From positions 1 to 40,375 of the forward strand of contig JAUCGB010000027.1 in assembly GCA_030377895.1 (NCBI GenBank): DNA of 40,375 nt, written 5' to 3'. Positions 7,848-17,585 of the stretch are shown in pieces (the stretch's first letter is position 1; each line of letters opens with the position of its first letter). The translations under genes were made by a program, and so were the position numbers. The notes under the pieces were generated by a model, which was not told the DNA's origin, did no database searches, and saw only the letters and a list, made by a program, of their open reading frames with translations. Origin of the DNA: Anaerolineales bacterium HSG24. GTDB taxonomy: Bacteria; Chloroflexota; Anaerolineae; 4572-78; J111.

Positions 7848-8978
7848 TTAGGCGACACTTTCCCAAAGTCGCGCGTACTGTTTGGCTATCTGACCAATCT
7901 CAAAATTTTCCGAAATCCGTTGCCGAGCCTGTTGTCCGATGATACGTCTTGCTTCATAAGGTAAAGCTAATAACTGCCGCCAGGCCTGAGCTAGAGCAGT
8001 CGGATTGCTTGGTGGTACGACTCGACCTGTTTTACCAACAATCAAGGCCGAATCACCGACATCTGTTACCACGCAGGGTATGCCACAAGCCATCGCTTCA
8101 CCAACCACTAACGGGAACGCTTCACCATGTGAGGAAAGAGTGAGAATATCTAAACCAGCCTGCAAACGAGGAATATCGTCACGCCGTCCAAGCAAATAAC
8201 ATGTCTGCTGCAAGTTAGCGGCATCTATCCACTGTACTAGCTCTTTATTGTCCCATGTAATATCTTTCCCGCACAATAAGAATTTAACATCGGGTTGATG
8301 AAAATGCAACTCTTCAGCCGCTTTAATGAAGTTATAATGACCTTTTTGTGGGTCAAAACGGGCAATTAGACCGACTAAAGGTGTATCTGGTGGTAGGTCT
8401 AACTCTTGGCGCAGGGTTACTCTCGCAGTTGGGTTGGGCTTAAAGGCTTCTAAATCGAACCCATTGGGAATGAAAACCATCTTCTCCGACACATAGCCTA
8501 ACTCAATATGCGGTTGTTGGGCGACTTGCGAACAAATCACGATGCGAGTGGGTAGCCAACGAGACAGTTTAGCCCCAGCGGATATAACTCGGTAAGTTGT
8601 TTGTTTGTAGAGTTGGGCATCAAGATTGCTGATGTGAATCCCCCAGCAGATGGGAATATTACCAGCTAGTTTCGCCGCCAATCCACCAATTAAATCGGCA
8701 TGGTACAGCCAAGTTTGGATAACATGTGGACGCTGTTGACGTAATAGACAAGTCAGTCGTAAAATAATGATGGGATTTGGTAGAACGCCTCGTTTCATGC
8801 CCAACGCGAATACGGGAATACCTAAAGTCACTATTTTTTTGCCGGTCGGCCCAATGTCGGTTAGTGAGATAACCTCAACCTCGAATTTGGTTCGGTCTAT
8901 ATGACCAAGTAACCGATAAAGCATAATCTCCGCTCCACCAGTGTCGAGACCACTAATGACTTGTATAATTTTCTTCAT
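7848..8978 (-). CDS. Glycosyltransferase family 4
   Basis: A 376-residue GT-B glycosyltransferase. The N-terminal SGLDTGGAEIMLYRLL loop is typical of GT4 enzymes, as are GLIARFDPQKGHYNFIKA (about 205) and the E-x7-E element in HGEAFPLVVGEAMACG, which binds the donor. It presumably transfers one sugar of the repeat unit at the cytoplasmic face; donor and acceptor cannot be read from the sequence. Its ATG overlaps the stop of the upstream membrane protein by 4 bp, implying translational coupling. Confidence 0.9.
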   Translation of the reverse strand: MKKIIQVISGLDTGGAEIMLYRLLGHIDRTKFEVEVISLTDIGPTGKKIVTLGIPVFALGMKRGVLPNPIIILRLTCLLRQQRPHVIQTWLYHADLIGGLAAKLAGNIPICWGIHISNLDAQLYKQTTYRVISAGAKLSRWLPTRIVICSQVAQQPHIELGYVSEKMVFIPNGFDLEAFKPNPTARVTLRQELDLPPDTPLVGLIARFDPQKGHYNFIKAAEELHFHQPDVKFLLCGKDITWDNKELVQWIDAANLQQTCYLLGRRDDIPRLQAGLDILTLSSHGEAFPLVVGEAMACGIPCVVTDVGDSALIVGKTGRVVPPSNPTALAQAWRQLLALPYEARRIIGQQARQRISENFEIGQIAKQYARLWESVA

Positions 8979-10216
8979 TTTATGGTATGACCATATTGCA
9001 AGGTCGGCTTAGTATGAAGTCCCAAAAATCGAGGTAATTTCTGAACTCCGGTAACAATAAGAGGAAGTACTAGCAAATACATATATGGATAAAAAGGAGA
9101 TAAGGCACGGATGGTAAGAAATCCAAAGTTAGTATAATAAGCAAAAGTGTAAACTAAAATAGATAACCAGAATACGATTTGTAATTTTTTATGTAGGGAA
9201 GTTATAGTGACTGAACTTTTTCGGGTAATAAGAAGAAACATTAAAAACGGCAAAATAATAGTCTCTGGTGCTATAAGACGACCCAATAGTAATCGGGTAC
9301 GGCTGATTGCTAAATTTGATGCATCGGTAAACGCAAAATCAAGGCCTAAAAAACTGATGGGAAAAGCCATTCCAAAATTGAGTAGTAAGCTTGTATTAGT
9401 CACATAGTTACGCATAAAGGCTAGAGATGGAACAACATAGGTCATGGCATACCCAGTTATTGCCAAAATACCCGCAATTAAGACAGTTTGCCAAATTTTA
9501 ATGCCTGATTTTTTTGAACTTAATAGCCGACTCCCAATTAACGACCAACCAGCACTAACAGTTCCCATAATCATAACAAGATGCCATCGGGTAAGATAAG
9601 TCAACCCCAAAGTCAAAATTAACGGTATTATTTGCCATTTTATCAGATGATAAATAAACATCGTCACTAAAAGAGTGATTAACACATCTCGCATAACCAT
9701 CAAGGTATACATATTTGTAGATGGTAAAAGCCCTAAACCAATGATAACATATTTTTGGTATAATAGGTTGTTTTTCCCATAAAGCGTCTGTGCTATTTTT
9801 ACGCCATAGATCACAATCAATAATGAAGTAAACATGTTGAACAAGCGATATGTAAATAGATTGTCACCCTTGGAAAAAGCTAACCAACCTAGTATGTAAT
9901 GATATAATAGGTATTTGGGATAATATACGCCTAAAACATCCGCATAATCAACAAAAAAACCGTCTTTATTGATTTCCTGAGCAGTGACTTCTGCCATGCC
10001 AATATACCAAAATTGATCAACATTTCCCGGCAAGATGACACCAGAGGGTGAGTAACTTGCCAGCAAAGAACTGATTGTTATCACAGTTATTTTGATGATG
10101 ACAACGACAATGAACAGAGATCGTAGGGATTTGGGAATCAAGAATGTTAGGAGGAATGAAATGGAAATTAAAAACAGAGCTGTTTGGCTGGATATGGCAA
10201 GATTAATGATGTCCAT
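8975..10216 (-). CDS. Polytopic membrane protein, polymerase or GT-C-like
   Basis: The 413 residues form about ten to eleven hydrophobic segments with long extracytoplasmic loops. The first loop carries GNVDQFWYIGMAEVTAQ and YYPKYLLYHYILGW, a layout seen in GT-C glycosyltransferases and Wzy-like polysaccharide polymerases. Such proteins diverge too far for assignment by eye. Its place between two GT4 genes, with 4-bp and 1-bp junctions, makes repeat-unit polymerase the best guess. No standard catalytic motif is evident. Confidence 0.72.
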   Translation of the reverse strand: MDIINLAISSQTALFLISISFLLTFLIPKSLRSLFIVVVIIKITVITISSLLASYSPSGVILPGNVDQFWYIGMAEVTAQEINKDGFFVDYADVLGVYYPKYLLYHYILGWLAFSKGDNLFTYRLFNMFTSLLIVIYGVKIAQTLYGKNNLLYQKYVIIGLGLLPSTNMYTLMVMRDVLITLLVTMFIYHLIKWQIIPLILTLGLTYLTRWHLVMIMGTVSAGWSLIGSRLLSSKKSGIKIWQTVLIAGILAITGYAMTYVVPSLAFMRNYVTNTSLLLNFGMAFPISFLGLDFAFTDASNLAISRTRLLLGRLIAPETIILPFLMFLLITRKSSVTITSLHKKLQIVFWLSILVYTFAYYTNFGFLTIRALSPFYPYMYLLVLPLIVTGVQKLPRFLGLHTKPTLQYGHTIK

Positions 10217-10217
10217 T

Positions 10218-11279
10218 TTATTGATTGCTTAAACGACTAAAAAATTCTAATCGTTGTTTTTCTTTGTACCGTGTATCTAAATGAGCTATCTCAGAACGCG
10301 GTACACGGTTATTTTTTGATTCATCCACAAACTGCTTTATGGTTGAACGATGGTCTATAACATTAGTTCGTGTATTGGGCAGTTGTAGTATAAAAGGAAC
10401 CTGCTTTGAAAAATCCGTCTCATGATAGGCGATAATTGTGGGTAGTCCATAAGCCAAATATTCTCGGACTTTAAGTGGACAGGCTTCATGCATGCTTTTC
10501 TCATACAAGGCCAATGTTCCGATAGCAATATCAGCTTGGGTAACTATCGCTTCGTATTCAGTGCGATGTAGGATGCCATGAGTCGCTATATTGATCGGAT
10601 GTTCAGTTAAATCTGTTGATTGGAGACCAATCAAATCAAATTGCCATTCTGGAAACTGTTTCGCTAACCAAACAACTTTATCAACCCCATGCCACGGCAG
10701 GCCCGGTGAGCCGATGAAAACCAATCGTGTGTTAGAATTTTGTGGAGCCGGGAGTTGAGGATACTGTGACAGGTCAATACTATTCGCCAGCACCAGAGAG
10801 GGCCTATCAAAAGAGGCAAACGAGGTTGAAAGCTCATGCGTGACAGACACGATACCACTGGCTTTACTGAGAATTCGACTTCTGGTCAACCGTTGATACC
10901 AATAGGCCAATAATCCGCGCGATAACCTATATTCAGTCAGGTCATTGGTATTAATCTCTAAAACGGTCGGAATACGAGTCATCATTTTTTCGGTGGCAGG
11001 GTAGAATCTATCAAATCGCCAGTAGACCAAATCAGGTTGCCAAGCAACCACCTGTTTTACCAACTCCGCAACTTGTGAGAACTGCTTCCATGCCTTACCA
11101 GCAGGGACTACTTCCACCGATAAATCTTGCAGCCCCGACCATACATCAAGCACGAAAGATTGAATGAACAGCTTAACGGTGTGTCCCTCATCACACCAAT
11201 TGCGTAGTTGGGTCACAATTTTTTTAAGTACACCACTTTCTTGGCTAACATCCCAATACGCAATGTAAGCAATTTTCAT
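10218..11279 (-). CDS. Glycosyltransferase family 4
   Basis: A 353-residue GT4 protein. It opens with MKIAYIAYWDVSQESGVLKKI, the nucleotide-binding core has LVFIGSPGLPWHGVDK (about 188), and the donor-site E-x7-E is in MHEACPLKVREYLAYGLPTI. The acceptor-binding N-terminal half diverges from the other GT4 proteins here, suggesting a different acceptor. One base separates its stop codon from the next gene's start. Confidence 0.88.
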   Translation of the reverse strand: MKIAYIAYWDVSQESGVLKKIVTQLRNWCDEGHTVKLFIQSFVLDVWSGLQDLSVEVVPAGKAWKQFSQVAELVKQVVAWQPDLVYWRFDRFYPATEKMMTRIPTVLEINTNDLTEYRLSRGLLAYWYQRLTRSRILSKASGIVSVTHELSTSFASFDRPSLVLANSIDLSQYPQLPAPQNSNTRLVFIGSPGLPWHGVDKVVWLAKQFPEWQFDLIGLQSTDLTEHPINIATHGILHRTEYEAIVTQADIAIGTLALYEKSMHEACPLKVREYLAYGLPTIIAYHETDFSKQVPFILQLPNTRTNVIDHRSTIKQFVDESKNNRVPRSEIAHLDTRYKEKQRLEFFSRLSNQ

Positions 11280-11294
11280 AAATAATTTTTCCTT

Positions 11295-14200
11295 TTATTC
11301 ATCCAATACACCTATCAACTCGTATTCTTGAGCTAATTGATTGACACGATTAATTAATGGTCCCGATTCAGGTTCTTCAGAAACGGCCTGCGTCAACTCC
11401 GAGATAGCCTCAGCTTTATCACCCATTTTGAGCAATACTTCGCCCAATGAAACCCGTAACCACGGAAGTGACGGTGGTAAATTAACCGCCTGACGATAAA
11501 AAATAGCAGCCTGTTCCAGATTATGTTGCTGATAGTTATACAAATCACCAACTAACCCATGAATCCAAGGATTAGCTGGACTTAAGTTCAATGCCGCCAG
11601 AAAGTGATTCAATGCCGCATCGTCATCCTGCTGGGCCAAATAAATATGCCCCTGTTCTATATGGGCTTCAGTTGTTAAATGTTTCGAATTACTCAAATTT
11701 AAAGCCTTTTCAGCATGTTGCATCGCCTCTGTCAATCGCCCCTGCTGACGATAAATACGTGCCATCCCCAAATGTGCCGCGCTATTTGTTGTTTCTAGTT
11801 TGATGGCCTGCTGAAAGTGGGGCAAAGCTTCCTCAGCCGACGTATATTGTAATTTCAGATAGCCAATTGCTTGCTGAACGTTGGAGTCCAATTCTAACCG
11901 AAGCACATTATCTAATTGTTTCCGACCCTCATCAACCTGTCCATTTTCGATTAATATTCGCCCGAAAGAGACACGATAACTAGCTACCTCCGGCGCACGT
12001 TGAACCGCTTGGCGATAATAATCAATGGCAGAATCTATATCTCCCTGCTCATTGTAGATGTAACCAATCATGGTATATAACCATGCATTATTACGATGAT
12101 AGTTAACCGCCTCCAAGAATTCCTCAACTGCCTTATCCAACTCATGCTGTTCAAGATAAATTTGGCCTCGTGCAACCTTTGTATCAGCAATAACCGCTTT
12201 ATCTTCAAATTCAGTAGCCTTTTGAATATAGATTAAAGCCTGCTCATCAGCTCCCTGTTTTTGATAAAAAGCGGCTAGATCAAGATAAATTCGACCAGTC
12301 TGTGGTGAGATTTCAGAGATAATGGCTTGCTGATAGGCTTGCAAGGCTTTTTCTGGTTGATGTTGTGTTTGGAAAATCCGAGCTTGTTCCAGATAAGGTT
12401 CAATACGCCCCGGAAACCGAACTTGCATCAGCCGATACTGCTCAATGGCTGATGCTGTCTCATCAAGTTGCTCATACACCCTAGCTAGGGTTTGTTGAAA
12501 TTGGAACAGCTTGGGTTCTCGGTTTGCCTTAGTTTCATAAAAATCAAGCAGGCTATATTTTAGGGCTTGCCCAGCCAGAGATTGTTTCACATCTACTGGA
12601 AATCTAATGTATGCAACCAAGGTTTGTTGATAGATTGCCTCATTTTCAGGGGCAAGATTCAGAGCCTGACGGTACCGTTGAATCAGGTTATCACTGGTAT
12701 CCGCCGGAAGCACACTGTCTAAATATGCAAAATAGGTGGCATTGGTTAGACGAATATGTAAATCGGCATTATCAGCATGATTATCAACAACAGTTTGATA
12801 GATTGCCACAGCCCGACCAAATTCTAACTTGGTCTCGTAAAGCTGACCTAAACCTATCGTAGCAGCTAGATTATCTGGTTGCTGTTCAAGGATAGCCTTA
12901 TAGCCAGTTTCGGCAGTTGCTAAATCACCATTGACAAGATGGGTGTTGGCAATAATTACCTGCTGATCTATCAACGTCGCAAGGTCGCAGGATTGCATGG
13001 AGGCAGAGTTACAATGTATCTGCATGGGCTGCCAGATAATATGGTCTAGATTAGTGTAACGTCGCTTAAAAAAAGCAGGTAACATGTCAAGTTGGGAATT
13101 TAGCGGGGTACTCCGTTCCGTGATAATGTAACTTACATTATACTTTTCCAGCATGTTGATGATCTTTTGGGTGACATAAGATGTTTGATAAAAATAGTTA
13201 CTATCTGCTAATCGGGCTGGATAATAGATATGACTACTATGATCGGTTAAGGTTCTTGTACGTGAAGCGAGAGATGGCAACCGACCACTAAGATGATGAG
13301 GAGCCAATATAATATCGGTCGGCTTTTTTACCTGTTGCAGATAGTTTGCCAATTTAATTTCTGAAATAGTGATTGATTGCTGATTCCAAACATTAAGACT
13401 ACGCCAGCTAAGGGTTATTTGTTGCCACAAAAAACCAGTCAATATTAGTATAATAACCACTAAAGACAGTGCTGGTATAAATTTTGGAGTCCAAACTTTC
13501 AGGTTTACCCATTTTAATAGTTCAAGCCCGAAGATTTTATCTCCGTTTATTGAGCGATAGAGCAACTTTTGAACCAAATTATATGATACATACCCCACTG
13601 TTAATGAAACTGGCATCATCCACACAACTCGGTCAATCATCCAAGGGGTGATAAGTTGTCCAACGATTGGGGCCGTTACCGGATTGAATATTAACAACAA
13701 AACAACAAGGTTGTTGGAAAAAAGAAATTGGCTGGTCAATGAGCGTTTAATATTGAAAAGAAGCAATGGGGTTAATAGTAGGCAAAGGATGACCAGTGGA
13801 TGGCTAAGTAAGGCTGGATGCGCCATATATTGATTTTTTTCTACCGAAAATATAAGAAGTCGCCTACCATCAACAAAGGCCAATTGATCGGTGTTAATAA
13901 GATGATCTAAAATGAAGTATGAGGAGTGATAGAATGAACGTTGCCACCACGCAAAGATAAGCCCCGTCCCTATGGATAGTATAAACAGGAGGTAGAAGTT
14001 TTTGGTTAATCGGTTCAGGTTTTGCCACACAGCGAATAGACTTAGCGCACCAACTGAGCAGGCTAACCATACGGCGGATATTGGGTGGATAGCTATCGCC
14101 AATAACCCCATAAGTCCAAATAAGAATAGTTGTCGATAGTTATGGCGTTGGATGAATCTCAGGAAAAAGGCTTGTGTAAGTGGCAAAAATATCAGCCAAG

Positions 14201-15041
14201 CCATATATTTATCTTCTTGTAGTCGGGCAAAAAAAGCCAGACCTGCCCCGCTAAAATCAGTACGGATATTAGACAACAAATAGAGAGCTTGGATACTAAA
14301 AGCCAGCCAGACTATGTACCGGTTTTCAAACAATGTGTCTGCCAAAACTAAATAGGCAAAAGTGGCAACAATCATTAACAGAGCTGGCAGATAGAGTTGA
14401 TAGAACATCAGGATATCAGCGTGAGATAGCCTAATAATGTAGGCGATTAGAAATTCCCATATATAATCAAGGTTAATTATATATTGTCCATCTAAATTAT
14501 TTTGAATTTTGGGCAATAAGTTCCATTTATCACCAGCGACACTATAAGCACTAGTAGTAGCAAGAAAGATGGTTAAAAATGAGCTTAAGATTATTATTAA
14601 CCATAGGATTGATAGATTGTTGAGTTGAAATATTTTGCCACTCGATATTGGAGTAAATCCACCTTCTTGGAGGGGCTGTCGAGTAACGAAGCGGAATATC
14701 ATGTAAGCAAAAATCAGCAGGCTATTTAAGCCAGCCATCAGATACGTATAATGGGTTAAATCACTTTTAATGAGATAAATAGCAATTGCTGGCAGAAACA
14801 ACCAACCCAAACCTAACCCAAAGGACATAGGCAGGTTGTAAAACCAGTGAGAGGGTGTTGACCGGATAATCCGCCATATCATAAAGCCGGGAAATAGCCA
14901 GATAATCAGCATGGTCAACCAACTACCCAACCAGCCGCCGAACAGGGAAAGATGGGCTAAATTCAGTCCAGTTCCTATCATTCCAAAACTGAGGATAATG
15001 ATTATTTCGATGGTGAATGATTTTTTCAAATGCCTTGGCAT
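11295..15041 (-). CDS. Large membrane GT-C-like protein fused to a long TPR array
   Basis: 1248 residues in two parts. Residues 1 to about 560 contain some twelve or more transmembrane segments, with an extracytoplasmic first loop (SAYSVAGDKWNLLPKIQ). A periplasmic module follows (about 570-690; LANYLQQVKKPTDIILAPHH and NVSYIITERSTPLNSQ) that resembles the C-terminal domain of GT-C enzymes. From about 690 to the end there are roughly fourteen TPR units, e.g. AAHLGMARIYRQQGRLTEAM and WLYTMIGYIYNEQGDIDSAI. A sugar-transfer or polymerisation role with a protein- or glycan-binding TPR arm is likely; the exact reaction is unknown. The start ATG has AGGAC upstream. Confidence 0.8.
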   Translation of the reverse strand: MPRHLKKSFTIEIIIILSFGMIGTGLNLAHLSLFGGWLGSWLTMLIIWLFPGFMIWRIIRSTPSHWFYNLPMSFGLGLGWLFLPAIAIYLIKSDLTHYTYLMAGLNSLLIFAYMIFRFVTRQPLQEGGFTPISSGKIFQLNNLSILWLIIILSSFLTIFLATTSAYSVAGDKWNLLPKIQNNLDGQYIINLDYIWEFLIAYIIRLSHADILMFYQLYLPALLMIVATFAYLVLADTLFENRYIVWLAFSIQALYLLSNIRTDFSGAGLAFFARLQEDKYMAWLIFLPLTQAFFLRFIQRHNYRQLFLFGLMGLLAIAIHPISAVWLACSVGALSLFAVWQNLNRLTKNFYLLFILSIGTGLIFAWWQRSFYHSSYFILDHLINTDQLAFVDGRRLLIFSVEKNQYMAHPALLSHPLVILCLLLTPLLLFNIKRSLTSQFLFSNNLVVLLLIFNPVTAPIVGQLITPWMIDRVVWMMPVSLTVGYVSYNLVQKLLYRSINGDKIFGLELLKWVNLKVWTPKFIPALSLVVIILILTGFLWQQITLSWRSLNVWNQQSITISEIKLANYLQQVKKPTDIILAPHHLSGRLPSLASRTRTLTDHSSHIYYPARLADSNYFYQTSYVTQKIINMLEKYNVSYIITERSTPLNSQLDMLPAFFKRRYTNLDHIIWQPMQIHCNSASMQSCDLATLIDQQVIIANTHLVNGDLATAETGYKAILEQQPDNLAATIGLGQLYETKLEFGRAVAIYQTVVDNHADNADLHIRLTNATYFAYLDSVLPADTSDNLIQRYRQALNLAPENEAIYQQTLVAYIRFPVDVKQSLAGQALKYSLLDFYETKANREPKLFQFQQTLARVYEQLDETASAIEQYRLMQVRFPGRIEPYLEQARIFQTQHQPEKALQAYQQAIISEISPQTGRIYLDLAAFYQKQGADEQALIYIQKATEFEDKAVIADTKVARGQIYLEQHELDKAVEEFLEAVNYHRNNAWLYTMIGYIYNEQGDIDSAIDYYRQAVQRAPEVASYRVSFGRILIENGQVDEGRKQLDNVLRLELDSNVQQAIGYLKLQYTSAEEALPHFQQAIKLETTNSAAHLGMARIYRQQGRLTEAMQHAEKALNLSNSKHLTTEAHIEQGHIYLAQQDDDAALNHFLAALNLSPANPWIHGLVGDLYNYQQHNLEQAAIFYRQAVNLPPSLPWLRVSLGEVLLKMGDKAEAISELTQAVSEEPESGPLINRVNQLAQEYELIGVLDE

Positions 15042-15048
15042 GACAGTC

Positions 15049-16149
15049 CTAATTCCTACTGATTATTGACCGATACAGATCATCCATCCGAGTCAACATC
15101 CGGTTAAGTGTAAACTCCGCTAAAAATTTCTGTTGACCAGCCTGCCCCATCTTCTGTCGTAGGTCAGGATGAGCAATTAGAATATTCAGTGCCCCAGCGA
15201 CTGTTTCCACATCACTACGAGGGGTTAAAAAACCAGTCACGCCATGCTCAATCTCCTCGCTAACTCCGCCAACATTAGAACCAATGACCGGCAAACCAGC
15301 CCGCATGGCCTCCAAAATACTGATAGGTAAACATTCGTAGCGTGATAACAGAACAAATATCTGTGATTGAGCCAGTAAATCTGGTACATCGGTACGATCG
15401 CCTAAAAACTCTACTTTGTCAGTGATACCCAACTCACTCGCCAAATCTTGACTCAAGGACAACTCGTCACCCCCTCCGACAAGGATAAGTTTAGCTGTGA
15501 CAGGTTGTATCTTGGCAAAGGCACGAAGTAGAACTCGCTGTTCTTTTGGTTCGTGAAATCGGGCGGTCATGATAATATTGATTGGCTCTTGAGTTGGTGA
15601 AGCGGATGGGGCTGTGGGTGGTAGGCCATAAGGAATCGTCACCAAACGGTTTTTATTGCCGACAAGATACTGCTCCGCCAACCGTTTGTCGTACAAAGAG
15701 GGACAAACAATTTTGGTGATTAAGGGGGTAGTCAATAGTTCGGTTGTCCAAACGACCCCGCGTCGTATCGGTGGTACGCCAGGTTTAAATCCCCAACCAT
15801 GTGCGGTGAAAACAATTGGAGTATCTGTTGCTTTCGCCGCTAGCCGAGCAACCAAACCAGCTTTGCTACTATGAGCATGGATAACATCTGGCTTAAGCTG
15901 ACGGATGAGCTTGATACATTCTTTGACAGCTCTGGAATCGATAATAAGGTTAATCGCCCGTTGTAAATCAGGCAATAAATGTACTGGCACACCTAAATTT
16001 TGGGTCGTTTCGGTTAGAGGGCCGAGAGAACTTGTTGCGAGGTGAACGTCGTAGTGAGTGTGAAATCCTTCGATTAAGTCAAACAGATTTGCCTGCGCTC
16101 CACCGAGTTCAGCCAGCGTGATGATGTATAGTATCTTTTTTGTAGACAT
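15049..16149 (-). CDS. Glycosyltransferase family 4
   Basis: A 366-residue GT4 enzyme: LYIITLAELGGAQANLFDLI at the N-terminus, PDVIHAHSSKAGLVARLAA and FTAHGWGF in the acceptor half, IIMTARFHEPKEQRVLLRAF, GGGDELSLSQDLASELG and the E-x7-E in SRYECLPISILEAMRAGLPVIG. The HAHSSKAG-HGW pattern is common in enzymes acting on lipid-linked acceptors, including WbpX/WbnE-like proteins, so it may act early on the lipid carrier. This is inference. It is separated from the TPR protein by 7 bp. Confidence 0.9.
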   Translation of the reverse strand: MSTKKILYIITLAELGGAQANLFDLIEGFHTHYDVHLATSSLGPLTETTQNLGVPVHLLPDLQRAINLIIDSRAVKECIKLIRQLKPDVIHAHSSKAGLVARLAAKATDTPIVFTAHGWGFKPGVPPIRRGVVWTTELLTTPLITKIVCPSLYDKRLAEQYLVGNKNRLVTIPYGLPPTAPSASPTQEPINIIMTARFHEPKEQRVLLRAFAKIQPVTAKLILVGGGDELSLSQDLASELGITDKVEFLGDRTDVPDLLAQSQIFVLLSRYECLPISILEAMRAGLPVIGSNVGGVSEEIEHGVTGFLTPRSDVETVAGALNILIAHPDLRQKMGQAGQQKFLAEFTLNRMLTRMDDLYRSIISRN

Positions 16150-16347
16150 TTTGTATCATTCAATTATTTCTTTGGGTTTCAAAACCAAACAAGGCACCGC
16201 GGCACCGCTCAGAAACGAGTAAGTAAAAGAAAGCAAAAAGTAGAACAATTAGGTTGACAAAACCGGACGTGATGGATGTGATGTCCAATTTGCCAAATCA
16301 AGCTTAATGTAGACCATGTAATGTAACGATGGGGAACTAAGTTATTA
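16150..16347. other. 198-bp intergenic gap inside the cluster
   Basis: No coding potential stands out. A short repeat of the type GGCACCGC-GGCACCGC occurs near 16191-16206 and a TTGACA hexamer on the plus strand near 16252. This is one of the larger gaps in the minus-strand cluster, so an internal promoter for the glycosyltransferase block may lie here, but no clear minus-strand -35/-10 pair is visible. Confidence 0.4.
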
Positions 16348-17556
16348 TTATGATTTCTTGGGGCTTGATTGGACGACCAACTCCTGTGAGGGTATTTTAC
16401 GATGTTTTGTCAACGTCTCCTCTCCTCTCAACACCTTTTCTATAAGAAAAAAAAGCTTTGACTTGTTCTGTTCTGCTGACATCAAATGGGCAACTTCATC
16501 AGATTGTTGTTTATAATAATTAATTTGGTCATACGTTAGGCTTGATAGTTTTTTTGCCAGTGATTTGGGTTGAAAATCATCGGATACAACACCCAAGTCA
16601 TACTTTTGTACAATATGAGCCATCTCTGGTGAGGGTCCAATTGCCACCATTATTCGAGCTTGGATAAACTCAAAGAATTTGTTGGGGAGAGCATACAAGT
16701 AACTGAAACTCGTTGGTTGCAACAAAAACAGCCCAATATCATACTGGCTAGAAAAAGCAACCAACTCTTGCATTGGCACGGGTGGCAAAAAACGGATTTT
16801 TTTATTGTGTCGTGCTAATTTTTTGAGCTTTTCAGTGTATCTAGACTCAAACGGAACCAATAATAAATCCAACTCAAACCGATCATCGATATAATCCATT
16901 ACCTTAATCATATTTTCTATCCTACGGGACGGATTAGCTCCCCCATGATGGATCATACGAACTTTTCTGTCCTCTGTTGATTTAAGATTAGGTTCTATGG
17001 AGTGATATTTCGGCGCGTTGGTAACAACCACAGCTTTGACTCCCATATCCTTCTCATACTCATCTGCAATTTTTTGACATACAGTCATCATACCATCAAC
17101 TTTGGGTATATACAGCTTGCAAAAATAGTTTTTGTAGGCCGTAAAAAATAGTTTCTCTAGGAATCTATCTTCAAATTGTTTAGGAAAATATTCATGGGCA
17201 TCAAAGACAACCTTTACTCCGTTAGCTCCTCGTAAAACAACTGGTAATGTTTCTAAATCATTTGCAATGATCAAGTCTGCTTTAATGGCATTTAAGAGTT
17301 GTAATGTTTCTTGAACGTGTGAAAATTTCCAATAATAGGTTTCGTATTGCTTGGTCGATAATAAAGCAATTGCACCCAATTTTTGAACATAGTTTTTGGA
17401 AACATGGGTCACTGGCATAAAAGTAACATTTTGCACTTGTGGATTAGCGAAACCAATTGCTATCACGCGATACTTTTGACTAAGAAAACGTATTTGACGA
17501 TTAACCCGAGGGTCAGTATATAGGTTTGAATATGAAATAATAACAATGGTTTTCAT
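16348..17556 (-). CDS. Glycosyltransferase family 4 with altered donor motif
   Basis: A 402-residue protein when started at ATG 17556 (MKTIVIISYSNLYTDPRVNRQI); the frame is open for 26 more codons but these overlap the upstream gene. DPRVNRQIRFL and FDAHEYFPKQF are typical of a GT4 subgroup in polysaccharide clusters. The donor region reads SYLYALPNKFFEFIQARIMVAIG: the second Glu of the E-x7-E motif is present, but Ser/Tyr stands where the first is expected. This replacement is seen in other 'ALPNKFFE' enzymes. Sugar specificity is unknown. Confidence 0.85.
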   Translation of the reverse strand: MKTIVIISYSNLYTDPRVNRQIRFLSQKYRVIAIGFANPQVQNVTFMPVTHVSKNYVQKLGAIALLSTKQYETYYWKFSHVQETLQLLNAIKADLIIANDLETLPVVLRGANGVKVVFDAHEYFPKQFEDRFLEKLFFTAYKNYFCKLYIPKVDGMMTVCQKIADEYEKDMGVKAVVVTNAPKYHSIEPNLKSTEDRKVRMIHHGGANPSRRIENMIKVMDYIDDRFELDLLLVPFESRYTEKLKKLARHNKKIRFLPPVPMQELVAFSSQYDIGLFLLQPTSFSYLYALPNKFFEFIQARIMVAIGPSPEMAHIVQKYDLGVVSDDFQPKSLAKKLSSLTYDQINYYKQQSDEVAHLMSAEQNKSKLFFLIEKVLRGEETLTKHRKIPSQELVVQSSPKKS

Positions 17557-17585
17557 AGCATTTAAGAATCTAAATTTTGGGTAAA

